Positions 9,072-19,051 of a stretch of 64,000 nucleotides of DNA are shown here, in pieces. This DNA comes from Pirellulaceae bacterium (GTDB taxonomy: Bacteria > Planctomycetota > Planctomycetia > Pirellulales > Pirellulaceae): the NCBI GenBank assembly GCA_026004795.1, contig BPJV01000003.1:670695-734694 (forward strand). Reading direction: 5' to 3'. A model generated the notes under the pieces. The model searched no databases. It saw nothing but the letters and a program-made list of their open reading frames with translations, and was not told the origin of the DNA. The translations under genes and the position numbers were made by a program. How positions within the stretch are numbered: the first letter of the stretch is position 1; every line of letters starts with the position of its first letter.

Positions 9072-10271
9072 TCAACGCTGCCCCGTCCAGAGAATAAGCG
9101 CCAGCAGGAGGGCCAGGAGGACCAGAACCACCACGACCGCCAGGGCGACACGTGGCCAGGAGACCGGTTTCGTTCCCGTGACCTTTCCCGTTTGACCGTT
9201 TACCAAGAAGCGATGAACGGTATTACGGTAGCGGTAACTGAAAACATAGACGGGAAAGAGCACCAAATCAGTGCCCGTTTGTTCCACCCTCGTAGTCACC
9301 GTCAGGTCTCGATGGGTATCACCTGGTAGGAACGCTGCCACGCCAGCCTGCTGCCGCTGCTCGACCTCGCCCCAGGCAGCTTGGCGAGCGGTGGACAATG
9401 GAATGCTATACTCCTCACTCAACCAACCAGCGATAATCGCCGGATCGTAACGCTGCAATTCCCCCAGGCGAAAGGGCTGGAGGGACTTTGCCTCCTCTGC
9501 CGTGATGGATTGAGTGCCAGGCACGAGTACTCCCCAATGGAAACGCTCGAACTCACCTGCCAACCGATACCACTCCGTTTCGCGCACTTGCCGTGTCCTG
9601 GTCACTTGCTCTCCTTTGGAGTTTGTCGTGGTGTAGGTTTCCGTCCGATACCAGTACTCGCCGATACGAGCGGTCCAGGAGCTGTGTGCTAGCGCAGTAA
9701 AATGCCAGAATGGCAAATACACTCCTTGTTGCCGCTGGGTAACGGCGCGAACGCGCAGATCCTTCGGGCAAAACCAGCTATTGCGGCCAAGCCATTGGTG
9801 GAACTTCTCCACCGCTTGCTCCTTGGTGATCGCAAAGCCTATGATGAATTCCGGCCGTTGACGACCACTGACTTCGGCCGATATCTCCACGACATAGGTC
9901 GAATCGCAGAAGGGGCAAACATAGCTGCGTCGGTCCACCGAGGTCGATACGACGCTGCCACAATTCTCACACTGGAATGCGTGGCGGTGGGCACTCTCGC
10001 CTCTGTCCAGTGGGGTGACCGGAGACCTCGATCCTGACGCCAAGCTCTGGCCGCAGGCGCGGCAGTGCGTATCGGCGGCGCGGTAGGGCATGCCACAGGC
10101 AGAACACATCCCGATCTCGTCGGCCGGTGATGCGGGAGGTGCGGGGCTGTCGACCAGCTTGGCATCGATCACCGAAACCTGGTTCTGCTCCCCAGGTGCC
10201 ACCACATCCACCGGCGAGGGTGTTGCCCTGCCGTCCTTCGATTTCTGCCGGTTGGGAGATCGTCTGGCCAT
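9072..10271 (-). CDS. Zinc-ribbon membrane-anchored protein, function unknown
   Basis: A 399-residue protein with two zinc-binding pieces near the N-terminus: CSACG...CRACG around residues 55-80 and a TFIIB-type ribbon CENCG...CPFCD around residues 100-125. A mixed region follows with HFTALAHSSWTARIGEYWYRTETY and repeated aromatic residues, and the C-terminus is a single hydrophobic helix (about residues 370-395, VALAVVVVLVLLALLLALIL), so it is probably a tail-anchored protein facing the cytoplasm. Such proteins are widespread but uncharacterised. It is the first gene of a pair with the RlmI-type gene and divergent from the QueD-like gene. Confidence 0.75.
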   Translation of the reverse strand: MARRSPNRQKSKDGRATPSPVDVVAPGEQNQVSVIDAKLVDSPAPPASPADEIGMCSACGMPYRAADTHCRACGQSLASGSRSPVTPLDRGESAHRHAFQCENCGSVVSTSVDRRSYVCPFCDSTYVVEISAEVSGRQRPEFIIGFAITKEQAVEKFHQWLGRNSWFCPKDLRVRAVTQRQQGVYLPFWHFTALAHSSWTARIGEYWYRTETYTTTNSKGEQVTRTRQVRETEWYRLAGEFERFHWGVLVPGTQSITAEEAKSLQPFRLGELQRYDPAIIAGWLSEEYSIPLSTARQAAWGEVEQRQQAGVAAFLPGDTHRDLTVTTRVEQTGTDLVLFPVYVFSYRYRNTVHRFLVNGQTGKVTGTKPVSWPRVALAVVVVLVLLALLLALILWTGQR

Positions 10272-10384
10272 AGTTCGTGCAGCAAGCGTTTCTCAATTCT
10301 CGTCGGGGACTACAATGCGCTATCCACAGGCCCTCGACTCGTCATTTCCACAGCGAACCAACCGTCGTTATCAGGAGCCAAGTG

Positions 10385-10903
10385 GTGGATCAAGCCTTAC
10401 CCTCATCACCGCCATCTCAAGGTCAGTTTCGCGTCCAGTTGCAGAAGGAGCAATTGGTCTTCAGCGCGGCCCATTTCATCACCTTCGCTGGCAACATCTG
10501 CGAACGGCTTCACGGGCACAATTATGCTGTTCGGGCGGAGGTGGCCGGCAGGCTGGACGAAAACCGTTATGTCATCGACTTTATCGCTTTTCGTGATGCG
10601 CTGGCTGCCATTGTAGCCCGGCTGGACCACCGCATGTTGTTACCGGCAACACATCCTCACATCCAAGTAACGACGAGTGAAAATGAGGTCACCGCTCGCT
10701 TTGAGGAACGTCGGTGGCTGTTCCCTGCCGAGGATTGCCTCATCCTCCCGGTGTCGAACACAACGGCCGAGGAATTGGCGCGGTGGATTGCCCTGGAAGT
10801 TCGCACGGCGCTCAAGCCGCAGGTGGGCAGTGCTCTGGATTGGCTGGAGGTTGGGGTCGACGAGAACAACGGGCAGTGGGGCATCTGTCGGATCGACTGG
10901 TAA
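10385..10903 (+). CDS. 6-pyruvoyl-tetrahydropterin synthase / QueD family protein
   Basis: Zinc-dependent tunnelling-fold enzyme that acts on dihydroneopterin triphosphate, making carboxy-tetrahydropterin for queuosine or a related pterin. The catalytic Cys and two zinc His are in CERLHGHNY and the third zinc His in FSAAHF; the VSNTTAEELA and VDENNGQWG motifs near the end complete the active site. I chose GTG 10385 (172 residues) because AGGAG at 10373-10377 is correctly spaced and the remaining 113 bases leave room for divergent promoters. The longer frame from ATG 10277 would begin five bases from the opposite gene. No other queuosine genes are nearby, so the final product is uncertain. Confidence 0.82.
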   Translation: MDQALPSSPPSQGQFRVQLQKEQLVFSAAHFITFAGNICERLHGHNYAVRAEVAGRLDENRYVIDFIAFRDALAAIVARLDHRMLLPATHPHIQVTTSENEVTARFEERRWLFPAEDCLILPVSNTTAEELARWIALEVRTALKPQVGSALDWLEVGVDENNGQWGICRIDW

Positions 10904-11076
10904 AAACGTTAAGACCGGCTACGCCGCCACCGGCTGGCCTCTGCCGCTGAGCAATCGAGGCAAAGCTGACTCCGGCAAGGGGACGAAGTTACCTAGTGCG
11001 GATGGAGTCTCCCCGCAAGCTGACATCGTAACAGGCCTTAGCCAGAAGACTCGCTAGTCCCCCATCGTAGCTTTCC

Positions 11077-12096
11077 ATGGCCAGCAGCACTCCGGTCAAC
11101 ATCTCCGAAGGAGTTCGCAAAGCCGCCATCCTCATCATGAGCTTGGAGGAGGATGATGCCGCGGCCCTGCTAGCGCGTCTACCTCGCCACGAGGTGGAAC
11201 GAGTCTCCATCGCCATTGCCCAGATGGACACCGTTAGCGGCCAGGAGCAAGAGCAGGTTATGCGGGAGTTCCTGGAAAGCCGACCGAGCATCATGGGCCC
11301 CAATGCCGGGGGGTTGGATCGCGCCAAGAACCTGGTGATGAAGGCCCTGGGCAAGGAAGCTGCTGATACGATCAGCATGCTTCAGCAGACGCTGGAATCG
11401 CTGCCCTTCGGCTTCCTGCACAAAGTGGATCCCCAGAACATCCTTTCGTTCGTCATCGACGAACACCCGCAAACGATCGCCTTGGTCCTCAGCCATCTGC
11501 CTCCGGCAACCGCTGCTGGTGTCATCAGCGGACTTCCCCTCGACCGGCGCCTGGCCGTTATCGAACGCATCGCGGAGATGGGAGAGACCAGCCCGGATGC
11601 GATCGAGGAGGTCGAAGGGGTCCTTTCCAGTCGCATGTCCCTGTTCTTGACCCAGGGTTTTCGCAAAGCGGGCGGTGTCCCGGCGGTCGCCGAAATGCTC
11701 AATGTGTGCGATCGCTCCACCGAACGCGCCATCTTGGATGCTCTGGCCAAGGAGAAGCCGGAGCTCGTCGAGGAAATCCGCCGCTTGATGTTCGTCTTCG
11801 AAGACATTTTGAAGCTCAGCGACAAAGACATTCAAACTATTCTCAAGCATGTCGAAACCAATCAATGGGCCATGGCGCTCAAAGGCGCCAGCGAAGCACT
11901 GCAGGAAAAGATCCTCAGCAATATGTCGCAGCGGGCAGCCGAGATGCTTCGCGAGGAGATGGATTTCTTGGGCAAGGTTCGCTTGAGCGAAGTCGAGTCG
12001 GTGCAGCAAAAAATCGTCGACATCGTCCGATCGCTGGAAGACGCCGGACAGATTTCCCGACCCACCGGGGATCAAGAAGAAGAGTACGTGGCGTGA
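11077..12096 (+). CDS. fliG: Flagellar motor switch protein FliG
   Basis: Component of the C-ring rotor that couples the stator ion flow to rotation and switching. The 339-residue length is normal. The N-terminal domain (VRKAAILIMSLEEDDAAALLARL), the middle EHPQTIALVLSHLPP motif near residue 130 and the C-terminal MFVFEDILKLSDKDIQTILKHVE torque-helix region are all present in order. No other flagellar gene is in the window, so fliG here stands apart from a flagellar operon. Next to it is mutS on the same strand, 134 bases away. Confidence 0.95.
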   Translation: MASSTPVNISEGVRKAAILIMSLEEDDAAALLARLPRHEVERVSIAIAQMDTVSGQEQEQVMREFLESRPSIMGPNAGGLDRAKNLVMKALGKEAADTISMLQQTLESLPFGFLHKVDPQNILSFVIDEHPQTIALVLSHLPPATAAGVISGLPLDRRLAVIERIAEMGETSPDAIEEVEGVLSSRMSLFLTQGFRKAGGVPAVAEMLNVCDRSTERAILDALAKEKPELVEEIRRLMFVFEDILKLSDKDIQTILKHVETNQWAMALKGASEALQEKILSNMSQRAAEMLREEMDFLGKVRLSEVESVQQKIVDIVRSLEDAGQISRPTGDQEEEYVA

Positions 12097-12230
12097 TCTT
12101 CACCATCGGCGGCAGCCACCTTGCACTCGACGCCCATTGCGGGATACTCAGCCTCATCCCTTGAACCTTCGCCAACTCGGCGTCTAGATTCTGTTCTCGC
12201 TAGCGACCCACGGAGGATGCAAGACCGGCC

Positions 12231-14846
12231 ATGGCCACCTCCCCCATGATGCGCCAATACGAAGAGGCCAAAGCGGCTTGCGGTGATGCCTTGCTCCTGT
12301 TTCGCATGGGCGACTTTTACGAGCTCTTTCACGAGGATGCCAAAATCTGCGCACGCATCCTCGGCCTGACGCTCACCAGTCGCGACAAAGGGGAAAACCC
12401 CATCCCCATGGCCGGCTTTCCCCATCACCAACTCGAAGGCTACCTCGCCAAACTAATCCGCATGGGCTACCGAGTCGCAGTCTGTGATCAGGTAGAAGAC
12501 CCGAAACAGGCCAAGGGGATCGTGCGGCGGGAGGTGACCCGCATCGTTACCCCCGGTACGCTGACCGATGATGCCCTACTCGATCCGCTCCAGCCCAATT
12601 TGCTGGTTGCCGTTTTTTCTCCCGAAGTCGAGAAAGCCGCAAGCCAGGTGGGGCTCGCCTGGGCGGAACTCTCTACCGGACGCTTCGCGGCCACCAGCGT
12701 TCCTCGCTCCAAAGTACTCGATGAACTGGCTCGCTTGGAACCGTCCGAGGTACTGATCCGAGACGATGACGGCTTGTTGTCTCCAGGTGAAGATGCGGCC
12801 TGGGCGGTCACCCTCCGCCCAGTGTGGGAATTCTCTCCGGAAGAGGCTCGCCGCAGCCTGTGCCAGCACTTCGGCGTCCGCAGTCTCGAAGGAATGGGCT
12901 GGGACGAACAGACCGATGTGGCGGCGATCGGTGCTGCCGGTGCCGTCCTGGCTTATCTACAAGAGACGCAAAAAACGTCGCTGGGTCACTTGCAACCTCC
13001 GGTCCCATGGCGAAGCGGCCACACCCTGGAGATCGACGCGGCGACGCGACGCAGCCTGGAATTGACTCACACTATCCGCGATCGCGATCGGTCCGGTTCG
13101 CTGCTGTCGGTCCTCGATCAAACGTGCACTTCGATGGGCGCCCGACTGCTGGCCGACTGGTTGGCCTCCCCATTGGTGGACGTGGCCGCCATCCAAGCCC
13201 GACATGCGGCGGTGGGAGAATTGGTGGGCGATGACCGATTGCGGGCACGCCTCCGCGCTGCACTGGAATCGGTGTACGACCTGCAACGTCTGTTGGGCCG
13301 AGTGGCCACCGGTAGAGCCAGTCCCCGAGACCTGCGACAGATCGGCCTGTCGCTGCAAAAGCTGCCCGATCTTAAGGATCTTGTCACCGCATGTCACGCT
13401 CCCATGTGGCAGCAACTGGCTGACCAGCTCGACCCATGCCCAGATTTGGCTGAGACATTGCTCCGCGCGCTCAGCGACGACTGCCCCTTGCATCTGCGCG
13501 AAGGCGGATTCATCCGCTCAGGCTTCTCGACGCAGCTGGACGAACTGCGAGACACTGCCAAGGGAGGAAAGCAGTGGATTGCTGCCTACCAGAAAAAACA
13601 AATCGAGGAATCGGGAATCCCCAGCCTCAAAGTGGGTTACACGAAGGTTTTCGGCTACTATCTCGAAGTCACCAACGCCCACAAAGACAAAGTGCCCCCC
13701 CATTACATCCGCAAGCAAACGCTGAAGAACGCCGAACGCTATATCACCGACGAACTCAAAACCCATGAGACGAAGGTACTCGCCGCCGAGGAACAATCGA
13801 TCGAGCTGGAGATCGAGATCTTCCATCAATTGCGTGAACAGGTAAGCGCTCGCCTGGCGACGCTGCAACGAGCTGCCGACATGGTGGCGCAAGTCGATGT
13901 GCTGGCCGGACTAGCGGAGCTGGCCCGCAAAGGCAATTACGTTCGTCCGCAAATGACCGAAGGCGACGAACTGGAGATCATCGACGGTCGCCACCCAGTC
14001 CTCGATGCCGTACAAGCCAAAGGAACTTTCGTTCCCAATGATTGCCACCTCGGTGGCCAGCACGGTACGATCATGTTGATCACCGGCCCAAACATGGCAG
14101 GCAAGAGCACCTACATTCGGCAGGTTGCGCTCATCACCTTGATGGCCCAGCTAGGCAGCTTCGTCCCGGCCTCCCAGGCAACCATCGGCGTGGTAGATAA
14201 GATTTTCGCCCGTGTGGGTGCCAGCGATGAGCTTTCACGCGGCCACAGCACGTTCATGGTGGAGATGGTCGAAACGGCGAGAATCCTGAATACGGCGACG
14301 CACCGCAGCCTGATCGTGCTGGATGAAATCGGCCGCGGGACCAGCACGTACGATGGGCTCAGCCTCGCCTGGGCGATCGTCGAATACCTGCACGACCACA
14401 TCGGCGCGAAGACGCTCTTCGCCACTCACTACCACGAATTGACGCAATTGGAAAAGTCTCTGCAGGGCGTGCGCAATTACAATGTGACGGTGCGAGAATG
14501 GGATGACAACATCGTCTTTTTGCACCGCATTGCCCGAGGAGGAGCCGACAAGAGTTATGGCATTCACGTCGCGCAACTGGCGGGCATTCCCGCAGCGGTC
14601 AATCAGCGCGCCAAGCAGGTGCTCGAGCAACTCGAGACCGATCACCTCAATGCGCGAGGCGAGTCCAAGATCACGCCGCCGCGGCGCCCATCGGGAACGC
14701 CCATTCAATTGACCCTTTTTGACTTTGCCAGCCATCCTGTGCTCGACAAACTCCGGGAATTGAACATCGCCGAAATGACGCCCTTGCAGGCCCTACAATT
14801 GCTCGAGCAGTGGCAACGGCAACTGCACGACGACGGGGCTCGCTGA
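12231..14846 (+). CDS. mutS: DNA mismatch repair protein MutS
   Basis: Mismatch recognition ATPase that starts methyl-directed or general mismatch repair. The 871-residue product begins with the mismatch-binding domain containing FRMGDFYELF (the Phe-x-Glu wedge is in this segment), followed by the connector, lever and clamp regions, and the ATPase domain with Walker A GPNMAGKST (about residue 620), Walker B LIVLDEIGRGTS and the conserved ATHYHEL. The C-terminal helix-turn-helix dimer region ends at TPLQALQLLEQWQ. GGAGG upstream at about 12211 supports the start. All parts look intact. Confidence 0.97.
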   Translation: MATSPMMRQYEEAKAACGDALLLFRMGDFYELFHEDAKICARILGLTLTSRDKGENPIPMAGFPHHQLEGYLAKLIRMGYRVAVCDQVEDPKQAKGIVRREVTRIVTPGTLTDDALLDPLQPNLLVAVFSPEVEKAASQVGLAWAELSTGRFAATSVPRSKVLDELARLEPSEVLIRDDDGLLSPGEDAAWAVTLRPVWEFSPEEARRSLCQHFGVRSLEGMGWDEQTDVAAIGAAGAVLAYLQETQKTSLGHLQPPVPWRSGHTLEIDAATRRSLELTHTIRDRDRSGSLLSVLDQTCTSMGARLLADWLASPLVDVAAIQARHAAVGELVGDDRLRARLRAALESVYDLQRLLGRVATGRASPRDLRQIGLSLQKLPDLKDLVTACHAPMWQQLADQLDPCPDLAETLLRALSDDCPLHLREGGFIRSGFSTQLDELRDTAKGGKQWIAAYQKKQIEESGIPSLKVGYTKVFGYYLEVTNAHKDKVPPHYIRKQTLKNAERYITDELKTHETKVLAAEEQSIELEIEIFHQLREQVSARLATLQRAADMVAQVDVLAGLAELARKGNYVRPQMTEGDELEIIDGRHPVLDAVQAKGTFVPNDCHLGGQHGTIMLITGPNMAGKSTYIRQVALITLMAQLGSFVPASQATIGVVDKIFARVGASDELSRGHSTFMVEMVETARILNTATHRSLIVLDEIGRGTSTYDGLSLAWAIVEYLHDHIGAKTLFATHYHELTQLEKSLQGVRNYNVTVREWDDNIVFLHRIARGGADKSYGIHVAQLAGIPAAVNQRAKQVLEQLETDHLNARGESKITPPRRPSGTPIQLTLFDFASHPVLDKLRELNIAEMTPLQALQLLEQWQRQLHDDGAR

Positions 14847-14928
14847 CTCCCGATTTCGTGACCGCTACCGCGCGGCGATCGATCGTTACCCCCACGCTGC
14901 TCGAGCGCGTCCCTCGCCGTCATCAAAC

Positions 14929-14965
14929 GAACACCGACGGTCGCGGGAAGAACGCGTCGGTGTTC
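14929..14965. terminator. Hairpin downstream of mutS, possible terminator
   Basis: Arms 'gaacaccgacg' (14929-14939) and 'cgtcggtgttc' (14955-14965) form a perfect 11-bp stem around a 15-base loop. There is no T-tract on either side, so intrinsic termination is doubtful; it may be an RNA-end or transcription-pausing structure between mutS and the next, convergent gene. Confidence 0.4.
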
Positions 14966-15126
14966 ACGCGGGAATATCCCTGCCCCCCACTGCCGTACGA
15001 TCTGTCCCTTGTTCGACTCGGCAGTGCCCCGGATGAGACCTGCTTGAAACGTCATCGCGGGCGCATGATCCAGGTGACAGGACTAGCCGCGGGAGAAAAT
15101 GCCCCCAAGTCGATTAGTTACTTTCC

Positions 15127-16174
15127 CTAGCCACCCCCATTTCCGTGATCAGGCAATCGGGTGACGCCCCTGAGTGGTAACGGTAGTGGCGCAGGCCGCT
15201 TTGCAGACTCTTCCTCTGACCGCTCGGCTCCACGACGCGAACTCCCGCGAACCGATAACCCGTGATAGGAAGCTGGCGCTACGACGCTGGACGATAAGGT
15301 CGAGTATCGCGCGGCCTGAGGATCGAAACGAGCATCAAAACGCTCTCCCCCCTCGGTCGCTCCTTCCAGCCGCCCCACACCTTGGGGAATGGAAGGAGGA
15401 ATCTCATCATCGAGGAACGGATTGACCTGCTCGTCGGGAAGCGGATGGGAATTGCTGCGGGGCAAGGGTGCTGGGCTCGCCGGTGCTCTCTCCGCCGGTG
15501 GTTGTGGTTTGATCGTGCGGATGTGCCACTGAGGATCGCCCCCCCGCTGTGCTTCAACCCCTTGCCCTAGATTTGGCGTCGGTGCTACATCGCGGTGCGG
15601 AATGGAAGGTTGCCGGTCACCAATCGTCCTCCGCGCCGTGGGGGAAGCGATAGAAGCCTGCGGTCGCGGACGATCCACCGAACCTGCAGAATCCTGCGGC
15701 ACAGCCAAACGGCCATGCTCAGGCGCGCCCCCCCTGAACAGTGGGGAATTGAGGGACGCCAACCGGACCTGAGGGGCGCAGATCGTACCGCCCCACGGCG
15801 GATTCACCGGCATGCCCCCTTTGGAAACCAGGACCAACCATGCCCCCTTGGCCGGGCCAACTGTCGCAACAACCGACCGATTCACTTCCACAGCCTGGCC
15901 TGCCGCAATCGCAGCGAGGGGTGCCCGTCCATCGCCGCATTAGCGCGGTGAGCTGGCTGGCGTCGCGCTGCGCTCGTAGAACATTGTGCCGCGTTCGCAA
16001 CTCGATAGCTTGTAACCAGCGATCCGCCGCATCCAGCAAACCGCGGTCGTCGCAGTGGCAGTGCCGGTGAGCGATGCGACAAGCATCACAGGACTGAGCC
16101 CCTACCTGCTCCCCTAGGCATCCCAGGGCAATGGTCAACACCATTATGCATAACGTGGATCTCATGCGCCGCAC
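15127..16174 (-). pseudogene. Secreted Cys/Pro-rich hypothetical protein, frameshifted
   Basis: Two overlapping frames make one protein. The first (from GTG 16174 or ATG 16165) has a signal peptide (MRSTLCIMVLTIALGCL...VGAQ) and Cys/His clusters, CDACRIAHRHCHCDD and CDCGRPGCG, then runs to a stop at 15719. The second carries a Pro-rich tail with NPFLDDEIPPSIPQGVGR and ends at 15127. They join exactly at a run of seven C at 15728-15734 (seven G in the mRNA): removing one G gives ...PTVQGGAPEHGRL... and a continuous product of 348 residues. Either a sequencing error, a real frameshift mutation or, less likely, slippage. Function unknown; the Cys clusters suggest metal binding or disulfides in the periplasm. 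Confidence 0.7.
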
Positions 16175-16412
16175 GCTCCTCCCTGAGCCAATTTACTTGC
16201 CAAAAGTCGCCGTCGGACGTTCGCACCGACGCCGAACCACCGCATAGCTTATCGAATCGCTACGACCCGAAAATGAAGCACGACCGCCAGGACCGGAACA
16301 ACCCACCCAGCCGCCCTGTTTTCCGCAGGCCACCCAGACCACCACCAACGCCTATCCCATCCCCTGCGGCAGTGCATTTCAGGCCCGCAGTGGCACTCGC
16401 CACGCCCCACGC

Positions 16413-17975
16413 TTACCCCCCCTGGCCGATACTGACGACTGCACGCGTCAGTTCGGGAAGCGGTACGTGCCCCGAGCGGTACAAGGTATTGAACGCGCAG
16501 AATGGGATGACATGTCCGGAAGGCAGCACATGATGCGTACAGCACTTCATCACTCGGCGCACATCGAAGTTATAGGAATCCAGAAAGGAAGTGATCGTGA
16601 TGCGCAATAGGTCTCGCGCACCGATCTGTTCCGTGAGAACCTGCCGCAGGAACTGATCCTCTGGGGCTTCAGCAGAGGACTCCACGCCATCGGCCGCCTT
16701 CGCTCCTGTCCCGCACGCCGAGGTCATCGCAGCCGCGGCCATCCCCTGCCGCGACGGAACGTCCACCATAGGCAATTTGCCCGCTCCCTGCCCCGCCGTG
16801 ACAATCGCCGTTCGATCACTGCACGGAGCGCAGCCGGAGGGACAACAGGTGGTGCGCGCCAAATACTCTTGCACAAGCCGCCGGGCCGAAGCCCGGGTGA
16901 AACTGATTCCGTTGGCCAGCAAATCCAGGTGCTGCCGCACATCGATCATCTGCGCGATCGATTGCAAGCCCGCATCCGTCCGCCAAGCGTAAGCAATCTG
17001 ATGGCAATTTGGATGTGCGCAAGGCAACGGTAGAAAATCGTCGCGCCGTAACAATCCATCGGTCTGCCCTTCGATCGCAGCGATGACGTCGGGAAACGTG
17101 ATCCTGTTTTCCAGATCGTCAGGTAACAAGTGACGGCCGGAATATGTGGCCGGTTGGAAATTGATGGCGCCGATACACCGGCGGTGAGCGGCCAGCCGGA
17201 CGATGGCCCCGATGTGCTGTTCATTCACTCCAGCCTGCAACGTAACCGCCAGAGTGATATTCAATCCTGCCTCCTCTAGGCGATCCAGTACGGCCAATTT
17301 CGTCTCAAGTAGTCGTCGGCCGCGCAAACGTTCATACACTTCATCATCCAATCCATCGAATTGCAAGAAGACTTCCAATCGATCTTTGTATTGCGCCAAC
17401 CAATGTATCAGCGCGTCATCTTTCGCCAGTCGAATGCCATTGGTGTTGATCTGTACGTAGTCAATACGCTGGCGCATTGCATATTCGACCGCTTGCTCGA
17501 ATGTGGGAGCAATCGTCGGTTCGCCGCCAGAGAGTTGCAGTACTTCGGCACCATCCTCGACTTCCACAAGCCGATCGATGGCCCGCTTCACTTCTTCCCA
17601 GGTGCGATGCTTCAACCCCGGCGCACTGGCAGCGTAACACATGGGGCAGGTCAAATTGCATGCGTCTGTCAATTCGACCAGGCCGATGCACGTGTGCTGT
17701 TCATGCTCGGTGCACAACCCGCAATCAAAAGGGCATCCTTGCTGGACGCTGGTTCCAAACACAGCCGGCTTGCGCGCCGGCACGGTGTATTCCAAGCGAT
17801 CATAAGCGGTGGCATCGGCACAGACAAAGTCCTCCCGCACACCATGCTGCGGACAGAATTTGCGAAAATACACCCTCCCGTCTCGATCGAGAATCTTCGC
17901 CGACACCAACCGCAGGCACTCGGGACACAGGCTTTCCGTAGTACCCAAGAAGCGATAGTCCCGATATTCCATCAT
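16413..17975 (-). CDS. Radical SAM protein of the Tes/MJ0619 family
   Basis: A 520-residue radical SAM enzyme. The N-terminus holds a Cys-rich module (LCPECL...FCPQHG) and CPFDCGLC near residue 82; the cluster motif CNLTCPMCYA follows at about residue 107. GGEPT, QINTNGI, QFDGLDDEVYE and especially NFQPATYSGRH are hallmarks of the family that includes archaeal tetraether synthase (Tes) and MJ0619. The C-terminal part has further Cys (CCPSGCAPCSD) and CCTHHVLPSGHVIPFC. By family this could join lipid chains or methylate; the substrate here is unknown. A low-complexity insert lies near residues 400-440. The neighbour upstream (18036) is unrelated; two start codons, 17975 and 17972, are adjacent. 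Confidence 0.82.
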   Translation of the reverse strand: MMEYRDYRFLGTTESLCPECLRLVSAKILDRDGRVYFRKFCPQHGVREDFVCADATAYDRLEYTVPARKPAVFGTSVQQGCPFDCGLCTEHEQHTCIGLVELTDACNLTCPMCYAASAPGLKHRTWEEVKRAIDRLVEVEDGAEVLQLSGGEPTIAPTFEQAVEYAMRQRIDYVQINTNGIRLAKDDALIHWLAQYKDRLEVFLQFDGLDDEVYERLRGRRLLETKLAVLDRLEEAGLNITLAVTLQAGVNEQHIGAIVRLAAHRRCIGAINFQPATYSGRHLLPDDLENRITFPDVIAAIEGQTDGLLRRDDFLPLPCAHPNCHQIAYAWRTDAGLQSIAQMIDVRQHLDLLANGISFTRASARRLVQEYLARTTCCPSGCAPCSDRTAIVTAGQGAGKLPMVDVPSRQGMAAAAMTSACGTGAKAADGVESSAEAPEDQFLRQVLTEQIGARDLLRITITSFLDSYNFDVRRVMKCCTHHVLPSGHVIPFCAFNTLYRSGHVPLPELTRAVVSIGQGG

Positions 17976-18035
17976 GCCCTCTTCAGTTGTGCTCGTAGAA
18001 CTGGTGCTGCCTCGCCTTGTCCTTGCTCGGAGCAG

Positions 18036-18956
18036 TCAATTAGCCTGCTCCGCAAACTCCGGAAATCGCGCCTCCAAAACCGACGCTGCTTCGGTGGCCG
18101 GCCATTCCCAATGCAATTCGCGCAACAAGTCGCGACGCTTCTTCAGCAACCATTTGCGATCGACCGCCCTTCCGAACTCCTCCAGCTTTACCAAGGCTTG
18201 CCCCAAGAATCCATCGCGCCGCAACATTCGTATTTGCAACAACACGAACTCGGGCCGATCCTCACCCACCAGGTCACGCAGTTGCTGCCACACATAGCGC
18301 AACCGCCCGTCATGGGCGTCGGAATCCGGCAGCGGCCGGTCCGCCACGACATCTGGTAGTTCACGGTAGGCAAGAGCGCGACCACAACGGTACCAAGCCC
18401 AAGCGGCAGCCCATTTGACCCGCTCATCCTGATCGACATCGACCGCCAACCGCTCGGCCAAATACTGAGCGGCGTCGGCGATTTGATCCGCATACTGCTT
18501 GCGGTAGACGGGCTGGTCCAGCCACTGCAGATGCAACTGCCGCACTCCCCAATCGTCTCCGTGCTCTTCCAGCAATCCCTTTAAGCGGCGGGTATCAGCG
18601 ATGGTCGGCTTCGCCTCGCTGCCCAACAAGCGCTCGCGCAACTCGGCCACCATGCCCTGTGGATCTAGCGCTGGTTCCGGGTGGTACTTGGGCAGATCGT
18701 CCCGCGCCAACAGCGGCTGTTCACCGAGCGTGCCCGGCTGCCAAGCTTGCAACCAGCGCCACTGACACTCCAGCTCCACGGCCACTTGTCCATCGGCCTT
18801 TTGCCGTGCTTGCTCCAGAGCGCTCACTTGGGCTCGCCGCCAAAGCTCAGCTTCACTTGCCCCTAGCGGCACGACTACTTGACCATAGGCGGATCGCCAG
18901 AGCAGGATAACCCCCAGGCTCCACCACCCTATCGATACGATATGCTGCGTCACCAT
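18036..18956 (-). CDS. Secreted hypothetical protein
   Basis: A 306-residue protein beginning with a signal peptide (MVTQHIVSIGWWSLGVILLWRSAYG), then an almost wholly helical, charged region with repeated Leu, Trp and Arg (for example WRWLQAWQ, YLAERLAVD, YVWQQLRDL). The pattern resembles a TPR-like or other alpha-solenoid, but no family was recognised. ATG 18956 is preferred because TAGGAAG lies a few bases before it; ATG 18974 is also open. It probably shares a promoter with the radical SAM gene 60 bases downstream. Confidence 0.6.
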   Translation of the reverse strand: MVTQHIVSIGWWSLGVILLWRSAYGQVVVPLGASEAELWRRAQVSALEQARQKADGQVAVELECQWRWLQAWQPGTLGEQPLLARDDLPKYHPEPALDPQGMVAELRERLLGSEAKPTIADTRRLKGLLEEHGDDWGVRQLHLQWLDQPVYRKQYADQIADAAQYLAERLAVDVDQDERVKWAAAWAWYRCGRALAYRELPDVVADRPLPDSDAHDGRLRYVWQQLRDLVGEDRPEFVLLQIRMLRRDGFLGQALVKLEEFGRAVDRKWLLKKRRDLLRELHWEWPATEAASVLEARFPEFAEQAN

Positions 18957-19051
18957 CGTTCTTCCTACCCCCATCCTCCTGAACCTGTCTCATCGATTAT
19001 GATGTAGATTGTACTTCATCGAACTCACGCACTTCAGTTGGAGACGAGGAA

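Noticed and set aside
15127..15891. Separate gene in the second frame of the 15.1-16.2 kb region
   Set aside because: Its N-terminal part is out of frame with the signal-peptide protein; one base in the seven-C run joins them into one product.
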